Assembly (NCBI GenBank): GCA_045544455.1
Contig: JAZPYZ010000012.1
Coordinates: forward strand, 1 to 15,644
Length of the DNA: 15,644 nt
Direction of reading: 5' to 3'
Source: JAZPYZ01 sp045544455
Lineage (GTDB): Bacteria > Bacillota > Clostridia > Oscillospirales > Acutalibacteraceae
Under the pieces are notes generated by a model. The model ran no database searches. It had not been told where the DNA came from and saw only the letters and a program-made list of their open reading frames with translations. Below, piece after piece: positions 6,494 through 14,022 of this stretch (the first letter of the stretch is position 1; every line of letters starts with the position of its first letter). Position numbers and translations under genes: made by a program.

Positions 6494-7036
6494 TTGCAAG
6501 AGATTTCACTCAATATTTTAGATGTGGCGGAAAACGGTGTGAAAGCCGGGGCAACTCTGGTTACGATCACGGTGGATGAACAACCGGCTGAAGATCGGTT
6601 GACCGTCATCATCGAAGACAACGGTTGCGGCATGAGCGAACAGCAACTGCAGCAAGTGACCGATCCGTTTTTCACCTCCCGTACCACCCGCAAGGTAGGG
6701 TTGGGGATTCCGTTGATTAAGATGGCGGCAGAGATGACCGGCGGCGGCCTTTCGATTGAGTCGACGGTTGGTGTCGGCACGAAGGTAACGGCACGGTTTG
6801 GGTATCACCACATTGATCGAATGCCTCTTGGCAATATGGTGGATACCGTGACGGCATTGGTGCAATGTAATCCGCACATGGATTTTGTGTACACACGTCG
6901 GTGTAAAGACAAAATGTTTGTGATGGATACGCGAGAGTTTCGGGCGGTGCTCGGCGAAGAGATTTCGCTGGCCGAACCTGAGGTGGTACAGTATATTCGG
7001 GCGTTTCTCACCGAAGGGGAACAGTCTGTTATATAA
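6494..7036 (+). CDS. GHKL ATPase-domain protein leading the hydrogenase operon
   Basis: 180 residues. An ATP-binding domain takes up about residues 1-105: the N box DVAENGVKAGA, G1 box EDNGCGM, F box DPFFTSRTTRK and G2 box VGLGIPLI are all present. There is no dimerisation/phospho-acceptor domain, so it is not a complete histidine kinase. The C-terminal ~75 residues match nothing I recognise. I chose TTG 6494 because GGAG (6482-6485) is 8 bases upstream and the resulting MQEISLNILDVAEN start resembles homologues; GTG 6485 lies inside that site. In Acetobacterium woodii the second gene of hydCEDBA1 occupies the same place (from memory). Its location before hydB/hydA, opposite a second ATPase in the divergent operon, suggests hydrogenase control or assembly; the function is unproven. 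Confidence 0.83.
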   Translation: MQEISLNILDVAENGVKAGATLVTITVDEQPAEDRLTVIIEDNGCGMSEQQLQQVTDPFFTSRTTRKVGLGIPLIKMAAEMTGGGLSIESTVGVGTKVTARFGYHHIDRMPLGNMVDTVTALVQCNPHMDFVYTRRCKDKMFVMDTREFRAVLGEEISLAEPEVVQYIRAFLTEGEQSVI

Positions 7037-7075
7037 GGGCAAAAATTTATTTGATATAGAGAAAGGTGTGGCACA

Positions 7076-7438
7076 ATGAAAACTTTAGCAGAATTGCAAG
7101 CCATTCGTGAACGGATGCAAAACGCGGTTGGACTGCGTGGCGACAACACCGATAAGGTTCGTGTGGTTGTCGGCATGGCGACTTGCGGTATCGCAGCCGG
7201 CGCAAGACCGGTGTTGACGGCGTTGACCGAAGAAGTGGCCAAACGCGGTCTGGACAACGTGACGGTTACCCAAACCGGTTGCATCGGGCTTTGCCAATAC
7301 GAGCCGATCGTCGAAGTGTACGAACCCGGCAAGGAAAAGGTAACGTACGTGAAAATGACACCTGAAAAGGCAGTCAAAGTAGCGGTCGATCATTTAGTGA
7401 ACGGTAATCCGGTGGCGGAATATACCATCGGCCATTAA
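7076..7438 (+). CDS. Short thioredoxin-fold [2Fe-2S] ferredoxin-like protein of the hydrogenase operon
   Basis: 120 residues resembling the C-terminal ferredoxin half of NuoE/HydC. Only three cysteines of the expected cluster site are present: C37 in ATCGIAAGA, and C69 and C73 in TGCIGLCQYEP. The usual fourth cysteine, 4-5 residues after C37, is absent, so a classic four-cysteine [2Fe-2S] cluster is doubtful. It is also shorter than NuoE (~160 residues), lacking the N-terminal helical domain. Its place immediately before hydB matches, from memory, the small HydD subunit of the A. woodii cluster. It may be a structural or electron-input subunit of the hydrogenase. ATG 7076 has AAAGG about 9 bases upstream. 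The gene is 39 bases after the ATPase and 22 bases before hydB. I avoid the name hydC because it does not look like a full NuoE. Confidence 0.8.
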   Translation: MKTLAELQAIRERMQNAVGLRGDNTDKVRVVVGMATCGIAAGARPVLTALTEEVAKRGLDNVTVTQTGCIGLCQYEPIVEVYEPGKEKVTYVKMTPEKAVKVAVDHLVNGNPVAEYTIGH

Positions 7439-7460
7439 CAAAAGCTAAGGAGGAAAAAGT

Positions 7461-9248
7461 ATGTTCCGTTCCCATGTACTGGTTTGCGGCGGTACCGGTT
7501 GTACCTCGTCGCACAGCGCAGAAATTATTGAGGCATTGGAATCTGAAATTGCCAAACAGGGTCTGACGGAAGAAGTCAAAGTCGTGCGTACCGGTTGTTT
7601 CGGTCTGTGCGCGTTGGGCCCGATCATGATCGTGTATCCGGAAGGTTCGTTCTATTCGTGTGTCACGGTAGAAGATGTGCCGGAAATCGTTTCCGAACAC
7701 CTGCTCAAAGGTCGTATCGTGAAACGCCTGCTCTACAAAGAAACGGTGAAGGAAGACGAAGTTATTCCGTTGACCGAAACTCCGTTCTACAAAAAACAAG
7801 TGCGTGTGGCGCTACGTAACTGCGGTGTCATCAACCCGGAATCCCTCGATGAATATATCGCGGTAGACGGTTATCAGGCGTTGGGTAAAGTGCTCACCGA
7901 ATACACGCCCGAACAAGTTATCCAAATCGTCACCGATTCCGGTCTTCGTGGCCGTGGCGGCGGTGGGTTCCCGACCGGTCGCAAATGGGCATTGACTGCA
8001 CCGAACCAAGCGCCGCAAAAATACGTCGTATGTAACGCGGACGAAGGTGACCCCGGTGCGTTCATGGACCGTTCGGTTCTCGAAGGCGATCCGCACTGCT
8101 TGATCGAAGCCATGGCGATTGCCGGTTATGCGATCGGCGCGACCAAAGGTTACGTGTATGTCCGTGCGGAATATCCGATTGCGGTTAGACGTTTGCAAAT
8201 TGCGATCGACGCGGCGAGAGAAGCTGGTTTGCTGGGTAAAGATATCTTCGGTTCCGGTTTTGATTTCGATATGGAAATTCGTCTCGGCGCCGGCGCGTTC
8301 GTGTGCGGTGAAGAAACCGCGCTCATGACCTCGATCGAAGGTAACCGCGGTGAACCGCGTCCGCGTCCTCCGTACCCGGCGGTCAAAGGTCTGTACGGTT
8401 GCCCGACGGTCGAAAACAACGTTGAAACCTTTGCTAACATTCCGCAGATCATCCTGCGCGGTGCAGATTGGTTTGCTTCGATGGGTACCGAAAAATCCAA
8501 AGGCACCAAAGTGTTCGCCCTCGGCGGCAAGATCGAACATACCGGCTTGGTCGAAATTCCGATGGGTACGACCTTGCGCGAAATCATCGAAGAAATCGGT
8601 GGCGGTATCCCGAACGGCAAACAGTTCAAAGCGGCGCAAACCGGTGGCCCGTCCGGTGGTTGTATTCCGGCAGAACTGATCGATACGCCGGTTGATTATG
8701 ACAACCTGACCGCGATCGGTTGTATGATGGGTTCCGGTGGTTTGATCGTCATGGATGAAGATACCTGTATGGTCGATATGGCGAAATTCTTCTTGGAATT
8801 CACCGTTGACGAATCCTGCGGTAAATGTACGCCCTGCCGTGTCGGTACCAAGAGATTGCTCGAAAAACTCGACAAGATCACCAATGGTAACGGCACGATG
8901 GAAGACATCGATGAACTCGAACAACTGTGCTACTACATTAAAGAGAACTCGCTTTGCGGTCTCGGCCAAACCGCGCCGAACCCGGTCCTCGCGACCTTGC
9001 GTTTCTTCCGTGACGAATATATCGCTCACGTGAAAGACAAGACCTGCCCGGCCGGCGTCTGCAAGAGTTTGCTCAAATACAGCATCATTGCTGATAAATG
9101 TAAAGGTTGTACCGCTTGTGCTCGTGTGTGCCCGGTTGGCGCGATCAGCGGCACGGTGAAAGAACCGCACGTGATCGATTCGAATAAATGTATCAAATGT
9201 GGCGCTTGTATGGAAAAATGCCGCTTTGGTGCGATTGAGAAGAAATAA
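7461..9248 (+). CDS. hydB: NADH-binding subunit of electron-bifurcating [FeFe]-hydrogenase (NuoF-like HydB)
   Basis: 595 residues, cytoplasmic. Domains in order: a thioredoxin-like [2Fe-2S] domain (C9, C14, C46, C50); the NuoF core with the NADH/FMN loop GRGGGGFPTGRKW (164-176) and CNADEGDPGA (191-200); the [4Fe-4S] site C453-G-K-C456-T-P-C459 with C499; and a C-terminal two-cluster ferredoxin domain (C547, C550, C553, C557 and C577, C580, C583, C587). This is the full architecture of HydB, which oxidises NADH at FMN and passes electrons to HydA. In bifurcating enzymes NADH and reduced ferredoxin are oxidised together to make H2. AAGGAGG lies 7 bases before ATG 7461. Codons are strongly biased (mainly GGT/GGC, CGT, GAA, AAA), suggesting high expression. 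hydA follows 18 bases after the stop. Confidence 0.95.
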   Translation: MFRSHVLVCGGTGCTSSHSAEIIEALESEIAKQGLTEEVKVVRTGCFGLCALGPIMIVYPEGSFYSCVTVEDVPEIVSEHLLKGRIVKRLLYKETVKEDEVIPLTETPFYKKQVRVALRNCGVINPESLDEYIAVDGYQALGKVLTEYTPEQVIQIVTDSGLRGRGGGGFPTGRKWALTAPNQAPQKYVVCNADEGDPGAFMDRSVLEGDPHCLIEAMAIAGYAIGATKGYVYVRAEYPIAVRRLQIAIDAAREAGLLGKDIFGSGFDFDMEIRLGAGAFVCGEETALMTSIEGNRGEPRPRPPYPAVKGLYGCPTVENNVETFANIPQIILRGADWFASMGTEKSKGTKVFALGGKIEHTGLVEIPMGTTLREIIEEIGGGIPNGKQFKAAQTGGPSGGCIPAELIDTPVDYDNLTAIGCMMGSGGLIVMDEDTCMVDMAKFFLEFTVDESCGKCTPCRVGTKRLLEKLDKITNGNGTMEDIDELEQLCYYIKENSLCGLGQTAPNPVLATLRFFRDEYIAHVKDKTCPAGVCKSLLKYSIIADKCKGCTACARVCPVGAISGTVKEPHVIDSNKCIKCGACMEKCRFGAIEKK

Positions 9249-9266
9249 GAGAGGAGTGGCTTGAAA

Positions 9267-11009
9267 ATGGATATGGTTAATGTAAAAGTAAACGGTATTG
9301 CTGTTAGCGTGCCGAAAGGTTCTACCATTTTGGAAGCCGCCCGTGCGGCGGGTGTGGAAATCCCCACCCTGTGCTTCTTGAAGGATATCAACGAAATCGG
9401 CGCTTGCCGTATCTGCATGGTCGAAGCGACCGGCGCTCGTGGTTTGGTGACCGCTTGCGTGTATCCGGTAGCGGAAGGCATGGAAATCAAAACCAACACC
9501 GAAAAGGTGCATAAAGCCCGTAAAACCACGCTGGAAATGTTGCTTTCCACTCACGAAAAGAAATGCTTGTCCTGCGTGCGTTCCGGCAACTGCGAATTCC
9601 AAAAACTGTGTGCCGATTACGGCATCGAAGATGAAGACATTTACGACGGTTACCGCCGCAAATTCGAAATCGACGATTCCGCCGCACACCTGGTTCGCGA
9701 TAACAACAAATGCGTTCTCTGCCGCCGCTGCGTAGCGGTTTGTCAGCAACAATACGTGTCGGTTATCGGCGCGAACGATCGCGGTATCGATACCCACATT
9801 GCTTCGCCGTTTGAGAAAAACCTGGCCGATACGCCTTGCGTATCCTGCGGTCAATGTATCGTCGCTTGTCCGACGGGTGCTCTCCGCGAAAAAGACAGCA
9901 CTGCGGATGTGTGGGCAGCTCTCAACGATCCGGACAAATACGTCGTGGTGCAAACCGCGCCGGCCGTTCGTGCGGCACTGGGCGAATGCTTTGGTTTGCC
10001 GATCGGCACCAACGTCGAAGGCAAAATGGTTGCGGCGTTACGTCGCCTCGGTTTTGACCGTGTATTCGACACCAACTTTGCGGCAGACGTTACCATCGTG
10101 GAAGAAGCGACCGAACTGGTCGAACGCATTCAAAACGGCGGCAAACTCCCGATGATCACCTCTTGCTCGCCCGGATGGGTTAAGTTCGCTGAACATTACT
10201 ATCCGGAACAACTCGGCCACCTGTCTTCCTGCAAATCGCCGCAACAGATGTTTGGTGCGATCTTGAAGACCTATTATGCCGAGAAGAACGGTATCGATCC
10301 GAAAAACATTGTGTCGGTATCGGTCATGCCGTGTACGGCGAAGAAATTCGAAATCGGTCGTGACGATCAAAACGCTGCCGGTGTGGCGGATGTGGATATC
10401 TCCATCACCACGCGTGAACTCGGCCGTATGATCGAACGTGCCGGCCTCAACTTCACCATGCTGCCGGACGAAGAATACGACAACCCGCTGGGCGAAGATA
10501 CCGGCGCGGCGGTCATCTTCGGTGCTACCGGTGGTGTTATGGAAGCGGCTCTGCGTACCGCGAACGACGTACTTACCGGTAAGAGCAACGACAACGTGGA
10601 TTTCCACGAAGTGCGTGGCACCGATGGCTTGAAAGAAGCCACCTACACCATCGCCGGCAAAGAAATCAAGGTGGCGGTTGCCAGTGGTTTGGCGGCGGCG
10701 AACTACGTCATGACCATGATTAAAGAAGGTCTCGCTCCGTGGACCTTCGTTGAAATCATGTGCTGCCCGGGCGGCTGTGTCACCGGCGGCGGTCAACCGC
10801 AACAACCGACTTCGGTTCGTAGCTTCATTGACCTGAAAGCGGCACGCGCTAAAGTGTTGTACGATCAGGATGCTTCGATGAAGATCCGCAAATCGCACGA
10901 CAACCCGATGGTTAAGAAACTGTATGAGGAATACCTCGGTAGCTTCGGTAGCCATAAAGCGCACGAAATCCTGCATACTTCGTATGTGGCGCGCAAAAAA
11001 TTCAAATAA
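9267..11009 (+). CDS. hydA: Catalytic subunit of group A3-type [FeFe]-hydrogenase (HydA)
   Basis: 580 residues from ATG 9267. Cofactor sites in order: N-terminal [2Fe-2S] (C36, C47, C50, C64); a His-Cys [4Fe-4S] (H96, C100, C103, C109); two ferredoxin clusters (C149, C152, C155, C159 and C191, C194, C197, C201); then the H-cluster domain. Its three signatures are TSCSPGW (298-304), VMPCTAKKFE (C356) and EIMCCPGGCVTGGGQP (C500, C504), and it ends in the small-subunit-like tail KAHEILHTSYV. It reduces protons to H2, or oxidises H2, with HydB. Unlike Thermotoga HydA it has no extra C-terminal [2Fe-2S] domain. The first motif has Cys-Ser where textbook enzymes have Cys-Cys (see findings). GAGGAG (9251-9256) is 10 bases before ATG 9267; TTG 9261 would be only 4 bases away. 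It is the last gene before a strong terminator. Confidence 0.95.
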   Translation: MDMVNVKVNGIAVSVPKGSTILEAARAAGVEIPTLCFLKDINEIGACRICMVEATGARGLVTACVYPVAEGMEIKTNTEKVHKARKTTLEMLLSTHEKKCLSCVRSGNCEFQKLCADYGIEDEDIYDGYRRKFEIDDSAAHLVRDNNKCVLCRRCVAVCQQQYVSVIGANDRGIDTHIASPFEKNLADTPCVSCGQCIVACPTGALREKDSTADVWAALNDPDKYVVVQTAPAVRAALGECFGLPIGTNVEGKMVAALRRLGFDRVFDTNFAADVTIVEEATELVERIQNGGKLPMITSCSPGWVKFAEHYYPEQLGHLSSCKSPQQMFGAILKTYYAEKNGIDPKNIVSVSVMPCTAKKFEIGRDDQNAAGVADVDISITTRELGRMIERAGLNFTMLPDEEYDNPLGEDTGAAVIFGATGGVMEAALRTANDVLTGKSNDNVDFHEVRGTDGLKEATYTIAGKEIKVAVASGLAAANYVMTMIKEGLAPWTFVEIMCCPGGCVTGGGQPQQPTSVRSFIDLKAARAKVLYDQDASMKIRKSHDNPMVKKLYEEYLGSFGSHKAHEILHTSYVARKKFK

Positions 11010-11023
11010 TCGGTAACACGGTT

Positions 11024-11060
11024 AACGCCCCTCGTTGATGACAACGAGGGGCGTTTTTTT
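11024..11060 (+). terminator. Rho-independent terminator of the hydrogenase operon
   Basis: A 14-bp perfect stem (11024-11037 with 11042-11055) with an ATGA loop runs into seven T (11054-11060). It starts 15 bases after the hydA stop. The core CGCCCCTCGTTG makes it very stable. Confidence 0.95.
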
Positions 11061-11064
11061 ATAT

Positions 11065-11095
11065 AAAAAGCGGCGGTATCGCTCGATACCGCCGC
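11065..11095 (-). terminator. Rho-independent terminator of the small membrane protein gene
   Basis: GCGGCGGTATC (11070-11080) pairs with GATACCGCCGC (11085-11095) around a 4-base loop. Read on the minus strand the stem is followed by TTTTT (complement of 11065-11069). It lies 14 bases past the minus-strand stop, back to back with the hydA terminator. Confidence 0.9.
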
Positions 11096-11108
11096 CGCGT
11101 GTTAGGGA

Positions 11109-11648
11109 TTATGATTCGAGTTCGTCCTGTTTCTGTTTAGCGCGAACGCTGCGTTTAACGTGACGGGTATCTTGCATCTTGTCCGAGAAAAGCGTTTCGC
11201 CCGATAAATCGTAGTGCCCGGTGTAGGCACCCGAAGCAATGCGTTCGGCTTGTTGGCGTTTGAACCGTTCGATCAGCCAGATGATGATCATGCATATCCA
11301 CACGATGAAATTGGTCAGGTGTCGAAACACCAGTTTAAACCCGCTAATTCCAAACTCGCCACCGGCGACGTCGATGCCGGTGACAAACGTCTCGGAGATT
11401 TTAACAGCCGCAATCACACAAAACACCAGCGAAACCGTGGCGATAATCAGTCCAATCAATCGTTTGTTCTTCAGGACGGTAAACAATAGCATCCCAACAG
11501 TTAGGACAACCAGCGAAATAATCATTTCGCTGATATTAAAAAAGGCAGAGTAGGTTTTAATGCCGATCATCGCCACGATCTGCGCAAGAAGCGTCCAAAT
11601 AAACGCTACCCACATCAAAATTCGACATATCCGCAAGGTGATACGCAT
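11109..11648 (-). CDS. Small four-helix membrane protein of unknown function
   Basis: 179 residues. Four hydrophobic segments are evident, at about residues 7-29, 39-60, 63-84 and 109-127, each followed by or near basic residues. The remaining ~50 residues are a polar, strongly basic tail (KRSVRAKQKQ) expected in the cytoplasm. I recognise no family and see no catalytic motif. ATG 11648 has GGAG 8 bases upstream, a candidate promoter about 45 bases further up, and a dedicated terminator, so it is a single-gene unit. It lies between the hydrogenase operon and the two-component/HtrA operon and is divergent from the latter; regulation by that envelope-stress system is possible but not shown by sequence. 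Confidence 0.8.
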   Translation of the reverse strand: MRITLRICRILMWVAFIWTLLAQIVAMIGIKTYSAFFNISEMIISLVVLTVGMLLFTVLKNKRLIGLIIATVSLVFCVIAAVKISETFVTGIDVAGGEFGISGFKLVFRHLTNFIVWICMIIIWLIERFKRQQAERIASGAYTGHYDLSGETLFSDKMQDTRHVKRSVRAKQKQDELES

Positions 11649-11689
11649 ATTGCAATCTCCATCCGTTTCTGTTAATATTATTGTATATA

Positions 11690-11718
11690 AGTGTAGCGCA
11701 TTTTACGAAAAATCGCAA
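11690..11718 (-). promoter_or_regulatory. Candidate promoter of the small membrane protein gene
   Basis: Minus-strand TTGCGA (11718-11713) and TACACT (11695-11690) are spaced by 17 bases, each matching consensus at four positions. The ATG is about 41 bases beyond the -10. Confidence 0.4.
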
Positions 11719-11753
11719 GTATTTCTTCATTATATACATTTGTATCGAAAAAA

Positions 11754-11796
11754 GTTCAAGACTTGTTCATAAACGCCACCAAAAATGTGGTAAACT
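11754..11796 (+). promoter_or_regulatory. Candidate promoter and OmpR-type direct repeat before the response regulator gene
   Basis: TGGTAAACT (11788-11796) is an extended -10 element. Upstream, GTTCA occurs twice (11754-11758 and 11765-11769) with an 11-base period, one helical turn, as expected for tandem binding of an OmpR-family regulator near a weak -35. Autoregulation of the operon would fit. The repeat is short and may be chance. Confidence 0.4.
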
Positions 11797-11824
11797 GAAA
11801 TCATGAAAAAGGAGGTCGGATAAC

Positions 11825-12514
11825 ATGGTAGGAACTAAGATCCTGGTTGCCGACGACGAGAGCAACATCTGTGAATTGTTGCGGTTATATTTAGAAAAAG
11901 AAGGGTTTACGGTTGTGTTGGCGAACAACGGCGAACAAGCGTTGAACTTGTTTGATCGTGAACATCCGGATTTGGTGTTGTTGGACATTATGATGCCGAA
12001 ACTGGATGGTTGGCAAGTGTGCCGTGAGATCCGCAAAAAATCCGACTGTCCGATTGTGATGTTGACCGCTAAAGGTGAAGTGTTTGATAAAGTGTTGGGA
12101 CTCGATCTCGGGGCGGACGATTATGTGGTGAAACCTTTTGAGACGAAAGAAGTGATCGCTCGTATCAAAGCGGTGTTGCGGCGTTGCGGGACAGAAACCG
12201 GCAAGAAGGTTAGAGAGGTGCAGTTTGATAAACTGTATATCAATATGGAAAATTACGAATTGAAAGTCGATGGCGTTTCGGTGGATGCACCGCCGAAAGA
12301 GATGGAACTGTTGTACCACCTGGCCAGTAACCCAAATCGCGTGTATACCCGCGACCAATTGTTGGACGAGGTATGGGGCTTTGAATACTATGGAGACAGC
12401 CGCACGGTGGACGTGCACGTGAAACGTCTGCGCGAAAAACTGGAAGGCGTTTCGGATGCGTGGTCGTTGAAGACTGTGTGGGGTGTCGGGTATAAATTCG
12501 ACGTGCGCGACTGA
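11825..12514 (+). CDS. OmpR/PhoB-family response regulator
   Basis: 229 residues. The receiver domain (about 1-120) has the acidic pair D10-D11, the phospho-acceptor D54 in LLDIMMPKLDG, the switch residue T81 and K103 in VVKPF. The winged-helix DNA-binding domain (about 130-227) has PPKEMELLYHLASNP and the recognition region TRDQLLDEVWGFEY...SRTVDVHVKRLREKL, ending in TVWGVGYKF, all typical of the OmpR/PhoB class. AAGGAGGT lies 8 bases before ATG 11825. It is first of three genes with the sensor kinase and an HtrA protease, so it probably activates them in response to cell-envelope or secretion stress, by analogy with CssRS and WalRK systems. No specific name is justified. Confidence 0.95.
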   Translation: MVGTKILVADDESNICELLRLYLEKEGFTVVLANNGEQALNLFDREHPDLVLLDIMMPKLDGWQVCREIRKKSDCPIVMLTAKGEVFDKVLGLDLGADDYVVKPFETKEVIARIKAVLRRCGTETGKKVREVQFDKLYINMENYELKVDGVSVDAPPKEMELLYHLASNPNRVYTRDQLLDEVWGFEYYGDSRTVDVHVKRLREKLEGVSDAWSLKTVWGVGYKFDVRD

Positions 12515-12538
12515 GCATCATGAGGGGAGAGGACCGCT

Positions 12539-14017
12539 ATTTTTAAAAGCGTTTTTTCGAAATATATCACCATCATGGTCAGTTTCATCTGCGTGTGTTC
12601 GCTGGCGATAGGCGGTGTGCAACTGTGGATGTCGGTTCGGTATTGGGTGGATGAAAAAGAAGAATCCATGAGTCGATACGCCGAATCGGTTGCCAAACTT
12701 TCTGAGGATTTTATTACCACCGCGGATAACGTCAATTTTGTTATTGCGGACGGGACGTTATCGCTCATCTTGCGATTAACACCGATTGATTTGGGAAATG
12801 CCGAGGTGTTGGTTACCGATAATCGCTATCAGGTGGTTTTATCGTCGAAACCGGGCTCGGATAATCTGATCGGCCGGACGTTGCCTACCGACGGCGTGTG
12901 GTCGGCCGATACATCGTTTGCGGTTACGTCGATGAACAATTTACTCGGATCCAACCATTACGTGGCGAGTGTGCCGCTGGAGTTTCACGGTCATCAGATC
13001 GGATATGTGTTGGTAACGACACCGGCCGATAGTTTGTCTTCTTACATTGTTGAAAACCTGAAGATTTATGGGTTGGCCATGTTGTTCGTATTGATCGTGG
13101 CGGTGTTGGCGATTTATCTGTTTACCTATCGATGGGTACGGCCACTTCGCGAAATGGCGGCGGCCACCAGACGGTTTGGTGAAGGCGATTTTTCCTGTCA
13201 AATATCGGTGCGCGGCAAAGATGAGTTGGCGGAATTGGCCGATTCGCTCAATCACATGGCGTTGTCTCTGTCGTCGCTGGAAGGGATGCGTCGCAGTTTT
13301 GTGGCCAACATCTCGCATGAACTGAAAACACCGATGACCACGATTGCTGGTTTTATCGACGGCATTTTAGACGGCACGATCCCGGCCGATCAACAGAAAA
13401 AATATCTGGTTTTGGTATCGGGTGAAATCAAACGGTTGTCGCGACTGGTACGCACCATGTTAGATTTGTCCCGTATCGATACGGGAGAACTGCACATTCG
13501 TCCGATGACGTTTGATCTGGCCGATGCCGCCTGTCAAATTTTGTTATCCTTTGAACAACGCATTGACCAAAAAAACATTTCGATCACCGGTTTGGAAGAC
13601 TGTGCCCCTACGCCGGTGGTGGCGGATCCCGATTTGATCGGGCAGGTGATGTATAATCTGATCGATAATGCCGTAAAATTCACTAATGAAGGCGGAACGA
13701 TCGATATGCATATCGGCCGTTCGGATGGGCGTGTGTGTTATACCATTCGCAACACCGGCGCCGGTATTCCGGCAGAAGAAATGCCGCACGTATTTGAACG
13801 GTTTTATAAGAGTGATAAATCCCGTAGTTTAGATCGCACCGGGGTTGGGCTCGGCTTATATATTGTCAAAAACGTGATCAACATACACAAAGGCGAAATT
13901 ATAGTTCGGTCGGTGGAAGGTGAGTATTGTGAATTCTCGTTCTGGTTGCCGGACGTACAAGCAGACACGACATTATCGGCGCCGCATGACAGCGACGCGA
14001 AATCAAGAAAGGCGTGA
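12539..14017 (+). CDS. Membrane sensor histidine kinase, probable ATT start codon
   Basis: 492 residues if started at ATT 12539. Layout: a short cytoplasmic start (IFKSVFSKY), TM1 at about 10-31, an extracellular sensor domain of about 140 residues, TM2 at about 176-200, HAMP (RWVRPLREMAAATRRFGEGDF), the phospho-acceptor H260 in ANISHELKTP, then a HATPase domain with N box (MYNLIDNAVKFT), G1 box (NTGAGIP), F box (FERFYKSD) and G2 box (GVGLGLYIV). It phosphorylates the regulator encoded 24 bases upstream. The first ATG (12575) falls inside TM1 and has no ribosome binding site. GGGGAGAGGA (12524-12533) ends 5 bases before ATT 12539, where homologues read MFKSxFSKY. A TGA at 12521 rules out starts further upstream. 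The likely signal is envelope stress, inferred from the HtrA neighbour. Confidence 0.9.
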   Translation: MFKSVFSKYITIMVSFICVCSLAIGGVQLWMSVRYWVDEKEESMSRYAESVAKLSEDFITTADNVNFVIADGTLSLILRLTPIDLGNAEVLVTDNRYQVVLSSKPGSDNLIGRTLPTDGVWSADTSFAVTSMNNLLGSNHYVASVPLEFHGHQIGYVLVTTPADSLSSYIVENLKIYGLAMLFVLIVAVLAIYLFTYRWVRPLREMAAATRRFGEGDFSCQISVRGKDELAELADSLNHMALSLSSLEGMRRSFVANISHELKTPMTTIAGFIDGILDGTIPADQQKKYLVLVSGEIKRLSRLVRTMLDLSRIDTGELHIRPMTFDLADAACQILLSFEQRIDQKNISITGLEDCAPTPVVADPDLIGQVMYNLIDNAVKFTNEGGTIDMHIGRSDGRVCYTIRNTGAGIPAEEMPHVFERFYKSDKSRSLDRTGVGLGLYIVKNVINIHKGEIIVRSVEGEYCEFSFWLPDVQADTTLSAPHDSDAKSRKA

Positions 14018-14022
14018 TACCT

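Noticed and set aside
7812..9953. A 713-codon open frame on the minus strand across hydB and hydA
   Set aside because: It lies wholly antisense to two genes with full family motifs. Its composition (rich in Arg, Phe, Thr, His) is what the complement of strongly biased codons gives, and it shows no domain.
11803..11823. A six-codon ORF (MKKEVG) overlapping the response regulator ribosome binding site
   Set aside because: It has no ribosome binding site of its own, and the coding reading comes from the AAGGAGG site itself, so it is probably chance.
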